Positions 47,220 to 60,877 of a DNA stretch of 64,000 bases are shown piece by piece (positions within the stretch are counted from its first letter, which is position 1; every line of letters starts with the position of its first letter). The notes below the pieces were generated by a model. The model was not told the DNA's origin, did no database searches, and saw only the letters and a program-made list of their open reading frames with translations. Both the position numbers and the translations under genes were made by a program. The stretch is from Scenedesmus sp. ARA3 (Eukaryota; Chlorophyta; Chlorophyceae; Sphaeropleales; Scenedesmaceae). The DNA lies in contig RWJK01001665.1 in NCBI GenBank assembly GCA_004335835.1, forward strand, positions 149 through 64,148, read 5' to 3'.

Positions 47220-49054
47220 TCACTCCACAACATCATCTGGGGTGTCGTCATCCAGCCCTGCATTGAGCATGCACAGCGTCACCAGCCTGTCCCGCACCTC
47301 AGCCAGCAGCCCTGGCGACATCACGTCGCCGTGCCGCTGCATCAGCTCAGCCAGCCGCGCCACGCAGCTGCTGTCACCCGCTGCTGCTGCCGGCCCTGCG
47401 CCGTCCTGCAGCAGCGAGCGCAGCACCACGCGCACGGCCAGCCGCTGCAGCCGCGCACTGGACGCCCGGTGCCGCGCACACAGCTCCAGCGCTACCTCCC
47501 GCTGCGAGGCGTCCTGCGCTGCTGCTGCCACCACCACGTCTTCACATGCCACCTGCAGCCCATCCACTTGCAGGAAATCTGCAGCCACCCAGAGCTTCGC
47601 AGCCTGTGCAGCAGAGAAGCCCTCCAGGGTGCTGTGTGTGAGCCAGCGCTCCAGGCAGCGCAGCACCCAAGCATTCGCCTCAGGCGTGAAATGCGGCGTG
47701 GTCAGAGCCCGCACGGGTGTGCTGGCGCTAGGCTTTTCGTGCCGCAGGATGCTGCCGATGAATTTGCTGCTGCCCTTGATGGCTTTGTAGGTGCAGCGGC
47801 TGACGCTGTGCTGCAGCGGGCCAAACTCGAAGATCACGCGGCCGCTGTGCTTGCTGCTGCTGCTGCCGCTGCAGCTGCTGCACGGCTCGCGCGCAGCCTC
47901 CGGCAGGGGCGGCAGCACCAGCAGGCTGCTGCTGCTGTTGCTCCTGCTCACCCCGGCAGCCTCGCCCGCTGGCAGGTCCCCTTCAGGAACCAGGCCAGAC
48001 ATTACGGAGCTGTATACGCCAGACGCATCCGGCATAGCTAAGGCAGCATCGATCACGCTGCTGCCGCTGCTGCTGCCGCTGCTGCTGAGGGACTCATCAA
48101 TGCTGTCGCCGCGCTCGTGGCGCACCGCTGCAAGCTCCAGGTCCCTCGACATCAGGTGCTGCACCAGCCGCAGCACAGCGCTGCACACAGGGCTCAGCGG
48201 TGCACCGCTGCTGCCCGCTGCTGCTGCTGCATCGGCGCTGCACAGCTCGTCCTTGAACGCCGTAAGCAGCTCGTCCAAGCGGCTGTGCTGCAGCAGCAGC
48301 CGGCACGCCAGCACGTCCGTGTACACATCATCCGCCACCTGCTGCTGCTGCGGCGGCTGTGCTGCTGCCGGTGCGTCGGCAGCCGCCTCCCCGTCCGGCT
48401 GGATCTCCCCTGCCCGCTGCTGCTGCTGCTGGGGCGCCGGCGGCAGCTTAAGGTGCACTGAAGGCAGTGGGATGACTTGTGCGAGTGCCAGTGGCACATC
48501 CAGCTCAAAGTTTGCCTCAATGTTTGCCAGCACCTCTTGACCCTTCACACTGATCAGCTGGCACACTAGCAGCCGGCCCAGCTTGGGTGGGGCCCCAGTG
48601 GCCACACTGCCCACCAGATGCTCCTCTACTAGCAGCTGCAGCAGCTCGGCTGCATGGAAGGTCAGCAGGTAGTGCAGCAAGCCCAGCACCAGCCCCCGCA
48701 GCCGATCACTGAGCTGCGGCTGATGCTGCAGCAGGTAGGCGAGGCCGTGAAGGCTGTCCGGCTGCAGAATGGCCGACACAGCAGACTGCGCGAGGACCTT
48801 GGGCGGCACCAGCTGCTGCTGCTGCTGCCGCTGCTTGCCGCCAGCCTGCTGCTGCTGCTGCTGATCCGACGCGTGCTGCTGCTGCTCGTGGCCCATCTGC
48901 ACAAACAGGCCCAGCATTGCAGCGCCAACCCAGCCGGGGCCTGTGCCATAGCGCAAGCTCACCAGCTGCTCAAGCATCCCTACTGCTCCTGCGCTGACCA
49001 GCGCTGACGCTGACGCGCACGCTGCCGCTGCAGCAGCGCTGTCAGTGCTGCCGC

Positions 49055-49088
<34 letters not shown>

Positions 49089-51489
49089 GTGCTGGGTCCT
49101 GCCGCCGTGCCTGCTAAGATCGCAGAGCCCGAGCATGATCCAGCTGAGATTGCGCAGCGTGCTCTCCTGCGCCTCAACATGTGCTGCTGGCGCTGCCATG
49201 ACTGCGTTCGCAATGTCCAGCAGAGTGCATGCAACGTCCGGCTGCTCCGCAAGCGTCACGCAGCACGCGGGCGGCCCGTGCGCGACTTGCAGCAGCACCC
49301 ACGACAGCTGCAGTGGCGCAGGATGAGCCAGTGGAGCAGCAGGCATCACACACAGTCAGCAAACGGGGCATGAACAAGGCACGCAGGATTGGTGAGCAGC
49401 TCTGCAGATGTGCAACATGCACGAGCACGTACAGTGGACATGCTATTTGCTGTCCCTGGTCGTTAACAGAGCTGCACTCTGACAGGCACCAGCACAACAT
49501 TCCACCCCACAGCACCCCGCTTGCAGGACCAAGCATGTTTCCTGCAAGCTGTCCTGGCAGGAAGCTTCCTGCAAGCGTTCCTGCAAGCGTCCTGCAAGCC
49601 GCTCGCGCCCACCTGCATCAGCGCCGGCAGCACATCCACGCGCGCGTCGTCACCCGTCAGCGCCGCCAGCGCCGACTTAGCGGCCGACAAAATAACCGGC
49701 ACGCCGCCTTGAGCCACCAGCTCGCACACATTGACCGGGGAGCCAAAGAGCTGGTCAGCCAGGTTGTACAGCAGCTGCGCATCATCTGCGATGTTGCCGG
49801 TGCTGCCGATGCTTGCCAGCAGCTGGCGCAGGCCCCGCTGGTACTGCGCGAGCTTGGCGGCTGCCTCGGCCTGCAGGAACATGCAGGAAACAGCACGCAG
49901 GGAGCGGCAGCGATCAACAACCAGCCTTGGATCGGCGCAACTGAGCAACTGAAGCACGTAGAGGGACCTCCACAATCATGTGACACATGATCCAGCAGCG
50001 ATGATGCAAGGGCGTATGGAACTCCAGGCTGCTGCGCACCTGAGCGATACGCTTCTGCACGCCCACATCGTCTTTGTCTTCCTCTGCTGCTGCAGGCTGC
50101 GCCACGCTGCCGCTCTCGCGGCCTTCTTTCTGCGGCAGGTAGGGGCTGCTGCTGCTGCTGCTGCCGGCAATGCTTGCTGCCTGCCCTGCCATGCTGTAGT
50201 TGCGAGCCAGCTCGCCGCCAGTGCTCCTGCAAGCAGCAGCCGCAGCAGTAGCAGCAGCAGCAGCGGGCAAGGCAAACGGTGAGCAGTGCAAGTTGACACC
50301 CAATGAACATGAACACGTGATGTGCGTGATGTGCGTGCAGCCTGCACAGTGCAGCTGCTGCTGCATGTTATGTTGGGCCAGATGTCATCGTGACTGACTT
50401 CAATCCTCAAGCGCTGCGAGCTCCTTGCTGCTGCTGCTGATCTGCCATCAAAACGGCAGACAGCTGCTGCTGAACTGCTACTGCAGCTTCACGCCTGCTG
50501 CTGCCGGGCCACCACCAGTCTATGCAGTCCTGCAGGACTACAGTACACTGCAGCCTGGGCATGCGGCTGGCACTAGCTGCAGCTGTGTGCGCTGCCGTGC
50601 CGCATCTGCTGCTGCTGCTGCTGCTGCTGCTGCGCCCTTAGGTTGCCCCCCACCCCCACTTCCCTCAAGCATAGCAGGGTTGCATTGACCTGTCAGATGA
50701 TGGCTACCTGATTTCGAGCTGCTGCTGCTGCTGCTGCTGCTCACCGGGCCACCACGCGTGCCAGCTGACCCATGCCGAATGAGGCAGCCATGACCATCCA
50801 GACTTCCATGAGGCTGGACAGCCCCCGCTGCTCAAACTGCTGCAGCCGCTGCGACATGAAGCGCCAGCTGCACATCAGCAGCGAGCCTGACACCAGCACT
50901 GCCACTTGCTGCAGGCAGCAGCAGCGCGGCGCCGGCAGGGGGTGCAAGGATACGCGGCAACAGGGGAGGGTGGTGAGCAAGGATATGTGGGCGCTGCTGC
51001 GGGTTGCGGTGTGCAAGTTCACAGCGCTAGAGCACCAAGGCGAGGGCTGGCTGGGTACAACATGGGTACAACATGCTGCACCAGGCTCCCCAAGCTTGTA
51101 TCAGGCGTTGGCATAGCTGCTAAGGAGCTTGTCTGGCAGGGGCCTTCCTGCTGTGCCTGCCCAGGCAGGAACATAATGTGCAGCAGTGGGGAGGCCGGCA
51201 TGACATTGGTCGCAGCTGTGCAGGGGGCTTACCTGCGGCATCAGGGGCGATGTTTCGATGTTTGAGAGTATATCCAGTGCCCTTGCCGCAGTCTGCCTGC
51301 GTTGCTGCCGCTTCCATTCCCTGCTTCCCTTCTCGATCCCGCCACCTGCACGGACACGGAACACTTATATGAGGCAGCACAAAACGCTTTATGACCGGAG
51401 CGGAAGCATGAGATGGGGGAGCAACCCGGCCCACCAGCACGCCCGGCCTCACCTCCCATGAAGGGGCCGTATCCCCAGGCCGTAGCCAT
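47220..51489 (-). CDS. Armadillo-repeat protein with C-terminal BTB/POZ-like domain, 6 exons, 948 aa
   Basis: Function unknown; ARM-plus-BTB proteins in plants (ARIA, ABAP1) are protein-binding adaptors, some for CUL3 ubiquitin ligases. Exons on the complement: 51453-51489, 51233-51345, 50745-50908, 50040-50226, 49613-49870, 47220-49307, closing in phase. The first 150 residues hold basic KRQQRRQTAARALDIL and two hydrophobic helices (VAVLVSGSLLMCSW, MVMAASFGMGQLARV). Residues from about 170 to 600 are helical with ARM-like leucine patterns (LFGSPVNVCELVAQGGVPVI, LLDIANAVM, TLRNLSWIMLGLCDL), broken by Ser and Gln runs. From about 742 a BTB-like segment follows: GRVIFEFG, CLERWLTHSTLEGF, AAKLWVAADFLQVDGL. 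The last exon is 2.1 kb, unlike the other genes. The start ATG is followed by ATAWGYGPF; upstream frame has no other ATG. BTB assignment is by pattern, not proven. Confidence 0.78.
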
Positions 51490-52245
51490 CACGTTAGTTT
51501 AAACCTGCAATATAAAACGATTTGCGCTGATCAGAGGGCTCACGTCGACGACCCGTCATCAGTAGCTCATTTAGAAGCGAATCTCCATCTCAGCGCACTA
51601 GCCCCAACATCGCTGGTGCAAAGCTTGGTTTAAAAGCTAACCAAACACGAAATCAGGCACGCAAGCGACTTGTAGCCAGCAGGCTGAGCACAGCCTGCAT
51701 GTCAAGCTGACAGCTGAGCAGTCCAAGCTCACCAGAATTCCCCGTCTCAGAAATTGAAAAGACTATCCATTCAGCTTATATCCGCTCTGAAGCAGCAGTG
51801 CTGCTCCCGTCGACCTGTATGATCGCCTGCTGCTACGAGCTGCTGCTGCGACTGTCGATGATAGGGTAATACAATAATACTTCAAAACTACACTGTGACA
51901 CTGCACGCAGGCGATACAGCAACACCGCCAAGACTTGAGCCTACTTTGTGGTTATCAGAGTTGGTACTTGATGTGCGACCATCTACATGCTCTTTCAACA
52001 CAATGATCAATGCATTTCCGCGTTTCCTTGATGCAACAACGTGGGACGACACATGGGCACATGCTGTTGCAACCGTGTAACAAATTATGTTCAGGGCGGG
52101 CTTGGTGCAAACGCAGTTTGGCGTGCTCAAACAATTGTATTCCCAGCAGCTTGCACCCCAGCACGTTTAAGCCTCGGCAAGCCACCGTACCGTCATTCTC
52201 CCTGCCCACACTGCACCCAGGACGACTGCACTCCTCGGCACTGCT
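51490..52245. promoter_or_regulatory. Divergent region between the ARM/BTB and RF3 genes
   Basis: 756 bases between facing-away start codons. The third such divergent pair in the window. No defined element recognised. Confidence 0.5.
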
Positions 52246-55200
52246 ATGCGGGGCCTGATCGGCCACAGGCCGTTTCTTGGCAGCTCTCAACTCCAGAACA
52301 GAGCAGGGCTAGGCCAATGCAGCGGCAGTTGTAGGGTTGCAGCCATTCCATGTCCTCAGGCCCAGCAGCAGCGACTCAGGCTGCATGCTGCTGCAGTGGA
52401 TGCTGAGGTCCAACAGCAAGCAGAGGCTGCCACACAGCTAGAGGCAGATGTGACGCAACACTCGGCTGCTGCAGCTGGCTCACATGTGAGTGCAGGCTGC
52501 ACAATTGTGTCGTGTATCCGAACTAGCTGCTGTGCGGCTGTGATGTATGCACATGTGCACGCAGCATTACCACCAGCAGCCAGCATGTCCCTATGCCATT
52601 CGTGCATGGTTCGATAGCATCATACGTTTGCCATTGCACATCAGCAACACCTCCTTGAAGCCAATTGCATTGTGGCATCATCACAAACTGTTTCTGTTGG
52701 CCTTCAAAAACAGGAGTCAGAGCAGCCCAGCAGCACCGGCAGTGCTGACACGGCAGCCGCAGCTGGCAGCAGCAGCGATGGCGAGAATGCCAGGGCAGCA
52801 GCGGAACTGGCCCGCAGGATTGCTGCCGAGGTGGCCCGCCGGCGCAACTTTGCCATCATCTCGCACCCTGACGCGGGAAAGACGACCATGGTGGGTGCAG
52901 CAGCGCGTGACTGCTAGATAGATAGAAGGGTTACATGGCGTGTTCATACACCACCACAGACACCTGGTGAATTAGGAAGCTGCAAGCAGCTCAGCTCGGG
53001 CTGTCACTCTGAGGTTACAACCCCAGAAAACTTCTGTAAGGCATGACTGCTACTGGCTGTTCATCAGGTTGCGCCTGTGGTGTGGTGCTGGCATATGGCA
53101 ATCATGGATGCGTACATCCTGCAGTCTGATGCAAGGGTTCGGCTCGCATCTGTGTGATACCCATATCTGTATCTGTCTGTGATGTCTATCTGCAGCCAGA
53201 GAAGCTGCTGCTGTATGGTGGAGCCGTCCATGAGCCGGGCAACGCTGCTTCTTTGCTGGCTTGAATCACTCGGCTACATGTTTAGCTGCTGGCCTGTCTG
53301 TAAAGCCTGTCTTATGTCTCACAGACGGAGAAGCTGCTGCTGTATGGAGGCGCCATCATGAGGCCGGCAACGTCCTGCGTGTCTTCCTTGCTAGCTTGCT
53401 TGGGTGCACGCCCACATGCTTGCCTATATCTGATATCTGCATCTGTCTGTGATATGTATCTGCAGACGGAGAAGCTGCTACTGTATGGCGGCGCCATCCA
53501 CGAGGCGGGCGAGGTGAAGGCTCGTGCCAATGCGCGCAGCGCCACCAGCGACTTCATGGCTCTGGAGAAGCAGCGCGGCATCAGCATCAGCAGCACAGCC
53601 ATGACCTGGCAGTACCAGGGTGAGCCTAGTTGTAGTGGCAGGCTGGGCAGGGTGCTGCGGCGTGCAACACTTGGGCACAACGTCATCAGCATGCATGGCC
53701 ATGGTGACAATGGCAGGCTGGGCAGTGTGCTGCGGCGTGCGTCAGCGTGTGCAGCACTTGGCTGCAATGTCAGCAGCATGTGTGGCCATGGATGACTTTT
53801 TGACAAGTTCGCTGTCACGGCATTTTTGTTTGCCTTGTACAGCAGTAGCATGGCGCGAGGCAGCACGCCAGAGCGCTGCCTAGCCGCAGCTGCACGGCCA
53901 GGCCGTGGCTGGCGCTGAAGCTGATGCAATATGACAGTTTTAGGCATGGTAATTGCACAACTGCGCACCTTCAACCAATGCTGGTGATGCAGCGTCGTCT
54001 GCAGGCGTGCCATGCTTGGGAAGGATGCAGCTAACTCCTTGGGCTGCAGTGTGCTGATGCTGCATGGTGTTACTTTGAAAGATGGACAGTCTAGCATGAA
54101 AAATGCAAATTTGCGCACCTTTGAGCATTGCTACTTGTGTGCTGCTGTGCTGCAGGCTCGTGCCTCAACCTGCTGGATACTCCTGGTGAGCCGCCTGCGC
54201 TACCCATGGCATGCAGCCGGCTGAATTCAGCACAGCAGCCTCTGCAAGGCGTTTCTATGATGACGCGTGCAGCAAAGTGAATCAACAGGCTTCTGAAGTG
54301 CAGCTGTGTACTGTAGTACGCGGGGCAGTACATCGACAACAGCCAGCAGCATTGACTGCCAGACCAGCGGCACGGCAGTGCAATCACCAGGCAGTACAAT
54401 CACCAGGCAGTACAATCACCAAGCAGTACAATCACCAGGCAGTACAATCACCAGGCAGTACAATCACCAGGCGGTACAATCACCATGCGGTACAATCACC
54501 AGGCAGTGCAATCACCAGGCAGTACAGCATCCTTTGGCACGCAGTCGCACCAACCAGTGGCACATCGTAGTGGGACGCTGGTAGTGCGGCTGCACCTTAG
54601 GTGTTTGAAATGCTGGCGCTGTTGTTTTGCTGCGGTTGCTTGTGTGCAGGCCATCAGGACTTTTCGGAGGACACGTACCGCACGCTGGCAGCAGCAGACA
54701 ACGCCGTGCTGCTGGTGGATGGCGCCAAGGGCATCGAGCCGCAGACGCGCAAGCTGTTTGCAGTGGCGCGGCTGCGCGGCCTGCCTGTGTTCACCTTTGT
54801 GAACAAGATGGACAGGTGATGCAGGTGGTGCTTGAGCACGGCTGAGCTGCTGTGCAGCAGCCAGCCACACAGCTACGCAGGCAGTACAGCAGCAATTGGA
54901 GCGTCACCAGCGCTCGCTGCGCCTCCCTGTGTGTATGTCTGGCACGGCTTGAGCCTGCTGCCAAGCTGGTCCTCAATTCCAACCCCGATACTAACTTTCC
55001 AATGCTTTGTATCATCATTGTAAGCCTGGCTCTCCTTGCATGTGCTGCTGCTGCTGCTGCAGGCCTGCGCTGAATGGCTTTGAGATCATTGAGCAGCTTG
55101 AGAAGGAGTTTGGGCTGCAGAGCTACCCAGTGACCTGGCCCATCGGCTCAGGTGAGGCGGGATAAAGTTTGTCTAGTACATTTACTTATCCTGCCATATG

Positions 55201-55448
55201 GGACACAACAAACTTGGTGACCTGGCCCATCAGCTCCGGCGAGGCCAGATAAAACAGTTTTCAAACAGATTGTTAAGATTGAATATTGGGCTGCAGAGCT
55301 ATCCAGTGACCTGGCCTATCGGCTCAGGTGAGGCTGATAACACAGTTTTTAATAGATTTATGAAAATGCCATATGGGAGAGACTTTTTTTTGACCTGGTG
55401 AACTGGCCCATCGGCTCAGGTGAGGCGGGACAGGGAATGAGGCAGCAT

Positions 55449-55485
<37 letters not shown>

Positions 55486-56842
55486 GCAGCAGCAGCGTCG
55501 CACATGCTCATTAGGAATGAGGTTGAATTTTCATGAACCCAGTGTTGGTGTGTGTATGTACATGCGCGGCCATGTCTAGAGGCTTGCTGCCGGCTGCCCC
55601 TGGCCTTGCCTGTGGCTGCTGACAGCACATGCATATGGGCTTTCCAGCGGCTGATAGGCCAGCCGACAGCGCTGCAGATTAAAAGGCGTTCGTACATAAG
55701 CAGGCGGTTGGCTGTGTGGCTGGAGGTGTGCTGTGCCCTGCATACATAAGCAAGCGGTTGGCTGTGTGGCTGGAGGTGTGCTGTGCCCTGCATACATAAG
55801 CAAGCGGTTGGCTGTGNNNNNNNNNNNNNNNNNNNNNNNNNNNNNNNNNNNNNNNNNNNNNNNNNNNNNNNNNNNNNNNNNNNNNNNNNNNNNNNNNNNN
55901 NNNNNNNNNNNNNNNNNNNNNNNNNNNNNNNNNNNNNNNNNNNNNNNNNNNNNNNNNNNNNNNNNNNNNNNNNNNNNNNNNNNNNNNNNNNNNNNNNNNN
56001 NNNNNNNNNNNNNNNNNNNNNNNNNNNNNNNNNNNNNNNNNNNNNNNNNNNNNNNNNNNNNNNNNNNNNNNNNNNNNNNNNNNNNNNNNNNNNNNNNNNN
56101 NNNNNNNNNNNNNNNNNNNNNNNNNNNNNNNNNNNNNNNNNNNNNNNNNNNNNGCGGTTGGCTGTGTGGCTGGAGGTGTGCTGTGCCCTGCATACATAAG
56201 CAAGCGGTTGGCTGTGCGGCTGGTGGTGTGCTGTTGACAGAGAGTTTGCATATGGCATGTAGGCATGTAAGTATCCTGAGCACGGTCGATCATAATGGGC
56301 GTCGAGATTATCATCTTACTAGGACTGGCTGTGTCCTGCAGGTGACCGCTTCTGTGGCGTGTACCACCGGCCCTCCAACAAGGTGCTGCTGTATGCCAAG
56401 GCCGGCAGGGGCAAAGCAGCAGCGAGGTAGGCACCCCTGGGACCCTGGCCAACCTGCAGCGCGGCAGCAACAAACGCAAAGCGCCTGTGCACGCGCTTGT
56501 GCATGCGTAGTCCAGCAGCATGGCAGTTGCGCGCAGATGGAAGCGGTGTGCGCGGAGTTGCTGCTTCTTTGCTGTGCTGTTGAACCTGCCTGGCTGCGCT
56601 CTGTCCGGCGTAGAGTGATGCCTGTTGCTGCTTGCGTGTGCTTTGGGTAGCACGTACCCCACACACCTTTCAACGTATCCATGAGCCACGGTGCAGCATC
56701 TGCATGCTGATGTGTTGCGATGCTGCTGTTTTTGTGTTGCTGCTGCAGCGCGCAGTACGAGCTGGGCGACCCGGCGCTGGCTGGCATCATCGAGGCTGAC
56801 CTGCTGGAGCAGCTGATGGAGGAGGTGGAGCTGCTGCAGGTG

Positions 56843-56886
<44 letters not shown>

Positions 56887-57878
56887 CAAGGCATGTATCG
56901 GCACTATCGTCAACTACGCATCGACCCAACTGCCATGGCGTGGACAATCTTGGCGCAAGCTGTGCTGACTTCTGCCTGCTGCTGCTGCGCAGATCCTTGG
57001 CGACGAGCCCAGTGCCGAGGAGATTGCCTCAGGCGCAGTGACACCCATGTACTTTGGCTCGGCCTTCAACAACTTTGGAGTAGACCTGTTCCTGCAGGTG
57101 GGCGGTGCTGTAGAGGCACCAGCAACACATGCGATGCATCACAAACTGCTGCCAAGCATTCCTGCAAGCAGAGTGGGGCACTTTTGAAGCAGCTGTGCTT
57201 ATCTGCAGCAGCAAGCATGGGACGTTGTTTGTCAACACTATGCAGCGCTAGCGCTGCACAGCACATGGAAGCGCTGAAAGATGTGGCAGCTGCAAACCTG
57301 TGCTGCTGTATGCCTGTCAGCCTGCCTGCATGCATGCATTCTCAGTCAGCATTGTCAAACAGCAGGGGTCGGGCCCACGACCGGAGCCTCCTATAGGAGT
57401 CTATAGCTATAGACCCCGTTGCAGCCCGTGTGTTATGTGCACAATTGAATGCTCAAAGCGCTGCAGCACGCGTCACATGTGCACACTTGCATGCTGAAAA
57501 GGGTGCAGCGCTGCAGCACCTGCACAAATGTGTGTAGTGTGCGTACCTGCATGCTGACGCATCCTGCTGGCTGCCGGCCTCCTGCTGCTGCAGTCCTTCA
57601 TCAGTCTAGCAGTACCGCCGCGGCCCGCCAAAGCAAAAGGCAACCCAGCAGTGCTGGCAGCACTAGAGCCTTCAGAAGACAGCAGCAGCAGCAATGGCAG
57701 CAGCGGCAGCAAGGCAGCAGGCAGTACAAGCATAGAGGGCACCGTGTCACCTGAGAGCACACACTTCAGCGGCTTGGTGTTTAAGCTGCAGGCCAACATG
57801 GACCCAAAGCACAGAGACAAGGTCGCCTTTGTGCGGGTCGGTGAGTGCTGCTGCTGCTGCTGCTGCCGCTGCCGCTGC

Positions 57879-57929
<51 letters not shown>

Positions 57930-58536
57930 ATGTTTGACCCACTTCTTCAAATTTGACCAAGGTTGACTAGCCGTGCAATGGTGCGCCTGCTACCTGCGCT
58001 TGGTGTGGACGCCTCTACTGCGCCATATCAGGTGGCAGCAGCCGTGCATGTGGTTAAGTGTGGAGTTGCAGCAGGTCATACTGCGTGCTTACTCAGGACA
58101 CACAGCTCTATTGACATTGGCTGCCCTGGTGTTGACCTGCTGTTGACTTTCTGGTGACCTTCTGGTGACCTTCTGTTGACCTTCTGTTGACCTTCCCCTG
58201 CAGTGTCCGGCAAGTTTGACAAGGGTATGAAGGTCAAGGTGGCACGCACAGGCAGGGTGGTCTCACTGTCACGGCCGCAGCAGGTGAGCCGGCGCGTCTG
58301 ACAGGGGACAGCACAGCACAGCACAGTGCATTTGACGTGCCGCGTACTGCTGGCACAAAGCTTTGTTCACTATGCAGAGTGGTTGCTGTTGCCTTTGGTG
58401 AGTAGTTGCAGCAAATCGCACTGCATGGCTTGGTCGGTTCGCCAGCGAAGCGTGGTTGCTGGGGGCCCGCGGGGATGTGACAGCTGCGGCTTGTAACAAC
58501 ACCTGGCGTTGCCGGTGACTGTCACCTGCAATTGTG

Positions 58537-58580
<44 letters not shown>

Positions 58581-58980
58581 TGCTGCTGCTGCTCCTGCTG
58601 CTGCTGCAGATGTTTGCCCAGAGTCGGGCCACTGTGCAGGAAGGCTTTGCAGGAGACGTGATCGGCCTCACAAGTGCGTATGCGGCTGGCTGCGGCTGCC
58701 TTTTACATCCTGCCTGACAGCCGGTGACTATTGGCCAGCAGCCGCTACAACAACGATGATCACATGGGCACAGCTTGTTAGCATGCTGCACTGTTACAGG
58801 CTCGTAACCATAGGCAGCATCTGCGAAGCGTTTGTGCTGTCTGGATGGCGCTGCTGCTGCCCCAGCAACAGCAGTGGGCGCTGCCCTGCTGCTCACACCT
58901 CTTCTACACCAGCAACTCTGTATGCACCTAGCCTGCCACTGCCCTCACTGCGCCAGCACGAACGACATGTGTGGTCATTG

Positions 58981-59011
<31 letters not shown>

Positions 59012-60194
59012 CCCGCCTGCCTGCCTGCCTGCCTGCCTGCCTACCTGCCTGCCTGTTTGCCCGCCTGCCCGCCTGCCTGCTGCTGCAGACCCTGGCGCCT
59101 TTGCCATCGGTGACACCATCTACGCAGGTGAGCAGCAGCGCCACAGCAGGCGCAGCAGCCAACCAGCCAACCAGCCAGCCAGCCAGCCAGCCAGCCAACC
59201 AGCCAGCCAGTCAACACAGCCAACACAGCCAACCAGTCAACACAGCCAACACAGCCAACCAGAAAGCCAGCCAGCACAGCCAGCACAGCCAGCACAGCCG
59301 CCTGTGTGCAGTCGCATCAGCCAGCCAGCACAGCCAAGAAGTCTTTGGGCCCAGCTTTGCTTGAACTGCGCAGCTACGCATCCACCATAGTCCGCAGGAC
59401 TCCTGGTTGTCTATATGTGTCCTCATACCGCCAGCACAGCCAGCACAGCCGCGCTGTGTGCGGCTCGCCCCGCCGTGCAGCTCAGTCAGCCACTGGCGGT
59501 GCACCGTGGCCGCTCACATGTATGCAGGCGCGCCGTGCGCTGGTCAAAAAACAAACAGAGTTGTACCAAGTATGGATTTCGCCTTCAAACACATAAATTT
59601 GAACCTGAATTTGAATTTGAATATTGCCGCCGCAGGCCCCGAGCTGTCCTTCCCGCCCATCCCCAGCTTCAGCCCTGAGCTGTTTGCCTACCTGCGCTGC
59701 GCGCCCAACCAGAAGAAGGCCTTCGCCAAGGGCGTGGAGGGCCTTCTGGGGGAGGGCGCGGTGCAGGTGGGTGGTTTAGTGCTGGGGTTTTGGGTGGTGC
59801 GGGGTTTAGTTATGGGTTTTTAGTGAGGATGGTGCAGGGTTGAGGTTCCAGAGGATGTTGGGGTTAAGAAGTCATAGTTGATGCTGGAGGTGTCCAGCCA
59901 TGAAGGATTGAGTTTCTAAGGGCGTGGAGGGGGTTGCTGGGGGAGTGCGCGGTGCAGGTGGGCGGTGCGGGGTTCAGGGTTTAGGGCTCAAGGTCACGAG
60001 GCTATGGGTTTACTGACTGAGGGTTGATGGGTGTCAAGCATGCACGTGTGAGGAGATGCCTTCTGTGCAGCTGTTGGTGCTGTGTTGCCATTGTAATGCC
60101 TGCTGTACAGTTGTGTTCTGGGGCCTCGCACTTGCGGGTGCATCCTGCTGGATCCACCTGCTGATGTGTCACCAGTGGCACGCTGCATTCAAAC

Positions 60195-60229
<35 letters not shown>

Positions 60230-60784
60230 AGGTGCTGTACAGCACTGACGAGTACATCACCGACCCCATCCTGGCAGCAGTGGGCCAGCTGCAGTTTGAG
60301 GTGGTGCAGTACCGCATGAAGGTGAGGCGGCAGGGCCCAGGCTTGGCGCTGCTGCTGCTGCTGCCGCTGCCACCCATTTCACACATTTGTGCCCATAAGT
60401 GGTGTCATTTGCTGCTTGGATGTGGTTGATCCCTTATAGTTGCAATTGCATACAACTCGAAGCGTGGACGGCAATGTGGCAACAGCACCGCTGCTTGTGC
60501 TGCTGCCCAGCACACCACACTGTGCAACCTCATGACTCTGTTGCCATACCTGCTGCAGGACGACTACGGCGGTGACAGCCTCCACCTCTGCTGCTGCTGC
60601 AGTGGCTGCATCGGCTGCCGCATAGCACACACCAACATTGCGCAACTTACCTTTGCTGCTGCTGCTGCTGCTGCTGCTGCAGGACGAGTATGGTGTGGAC
60701 ACCAGCCTGGAGCCGCTCAGCTTCTGCTGCTGCCCAGCATACCCCATGCGGCACAAACACTGCTGCTGCTGCTGCCGCCCTCGC

Positions 60785-60877
<93 letters not shown>

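Noticed and set aside
47331..48540. Long plus-strand frames (up to 249 codons) opposite the ARM/BTB last exon
   Set aside because: Shadows of the minus-strand coding exon, with no family resemblance and no splice context.
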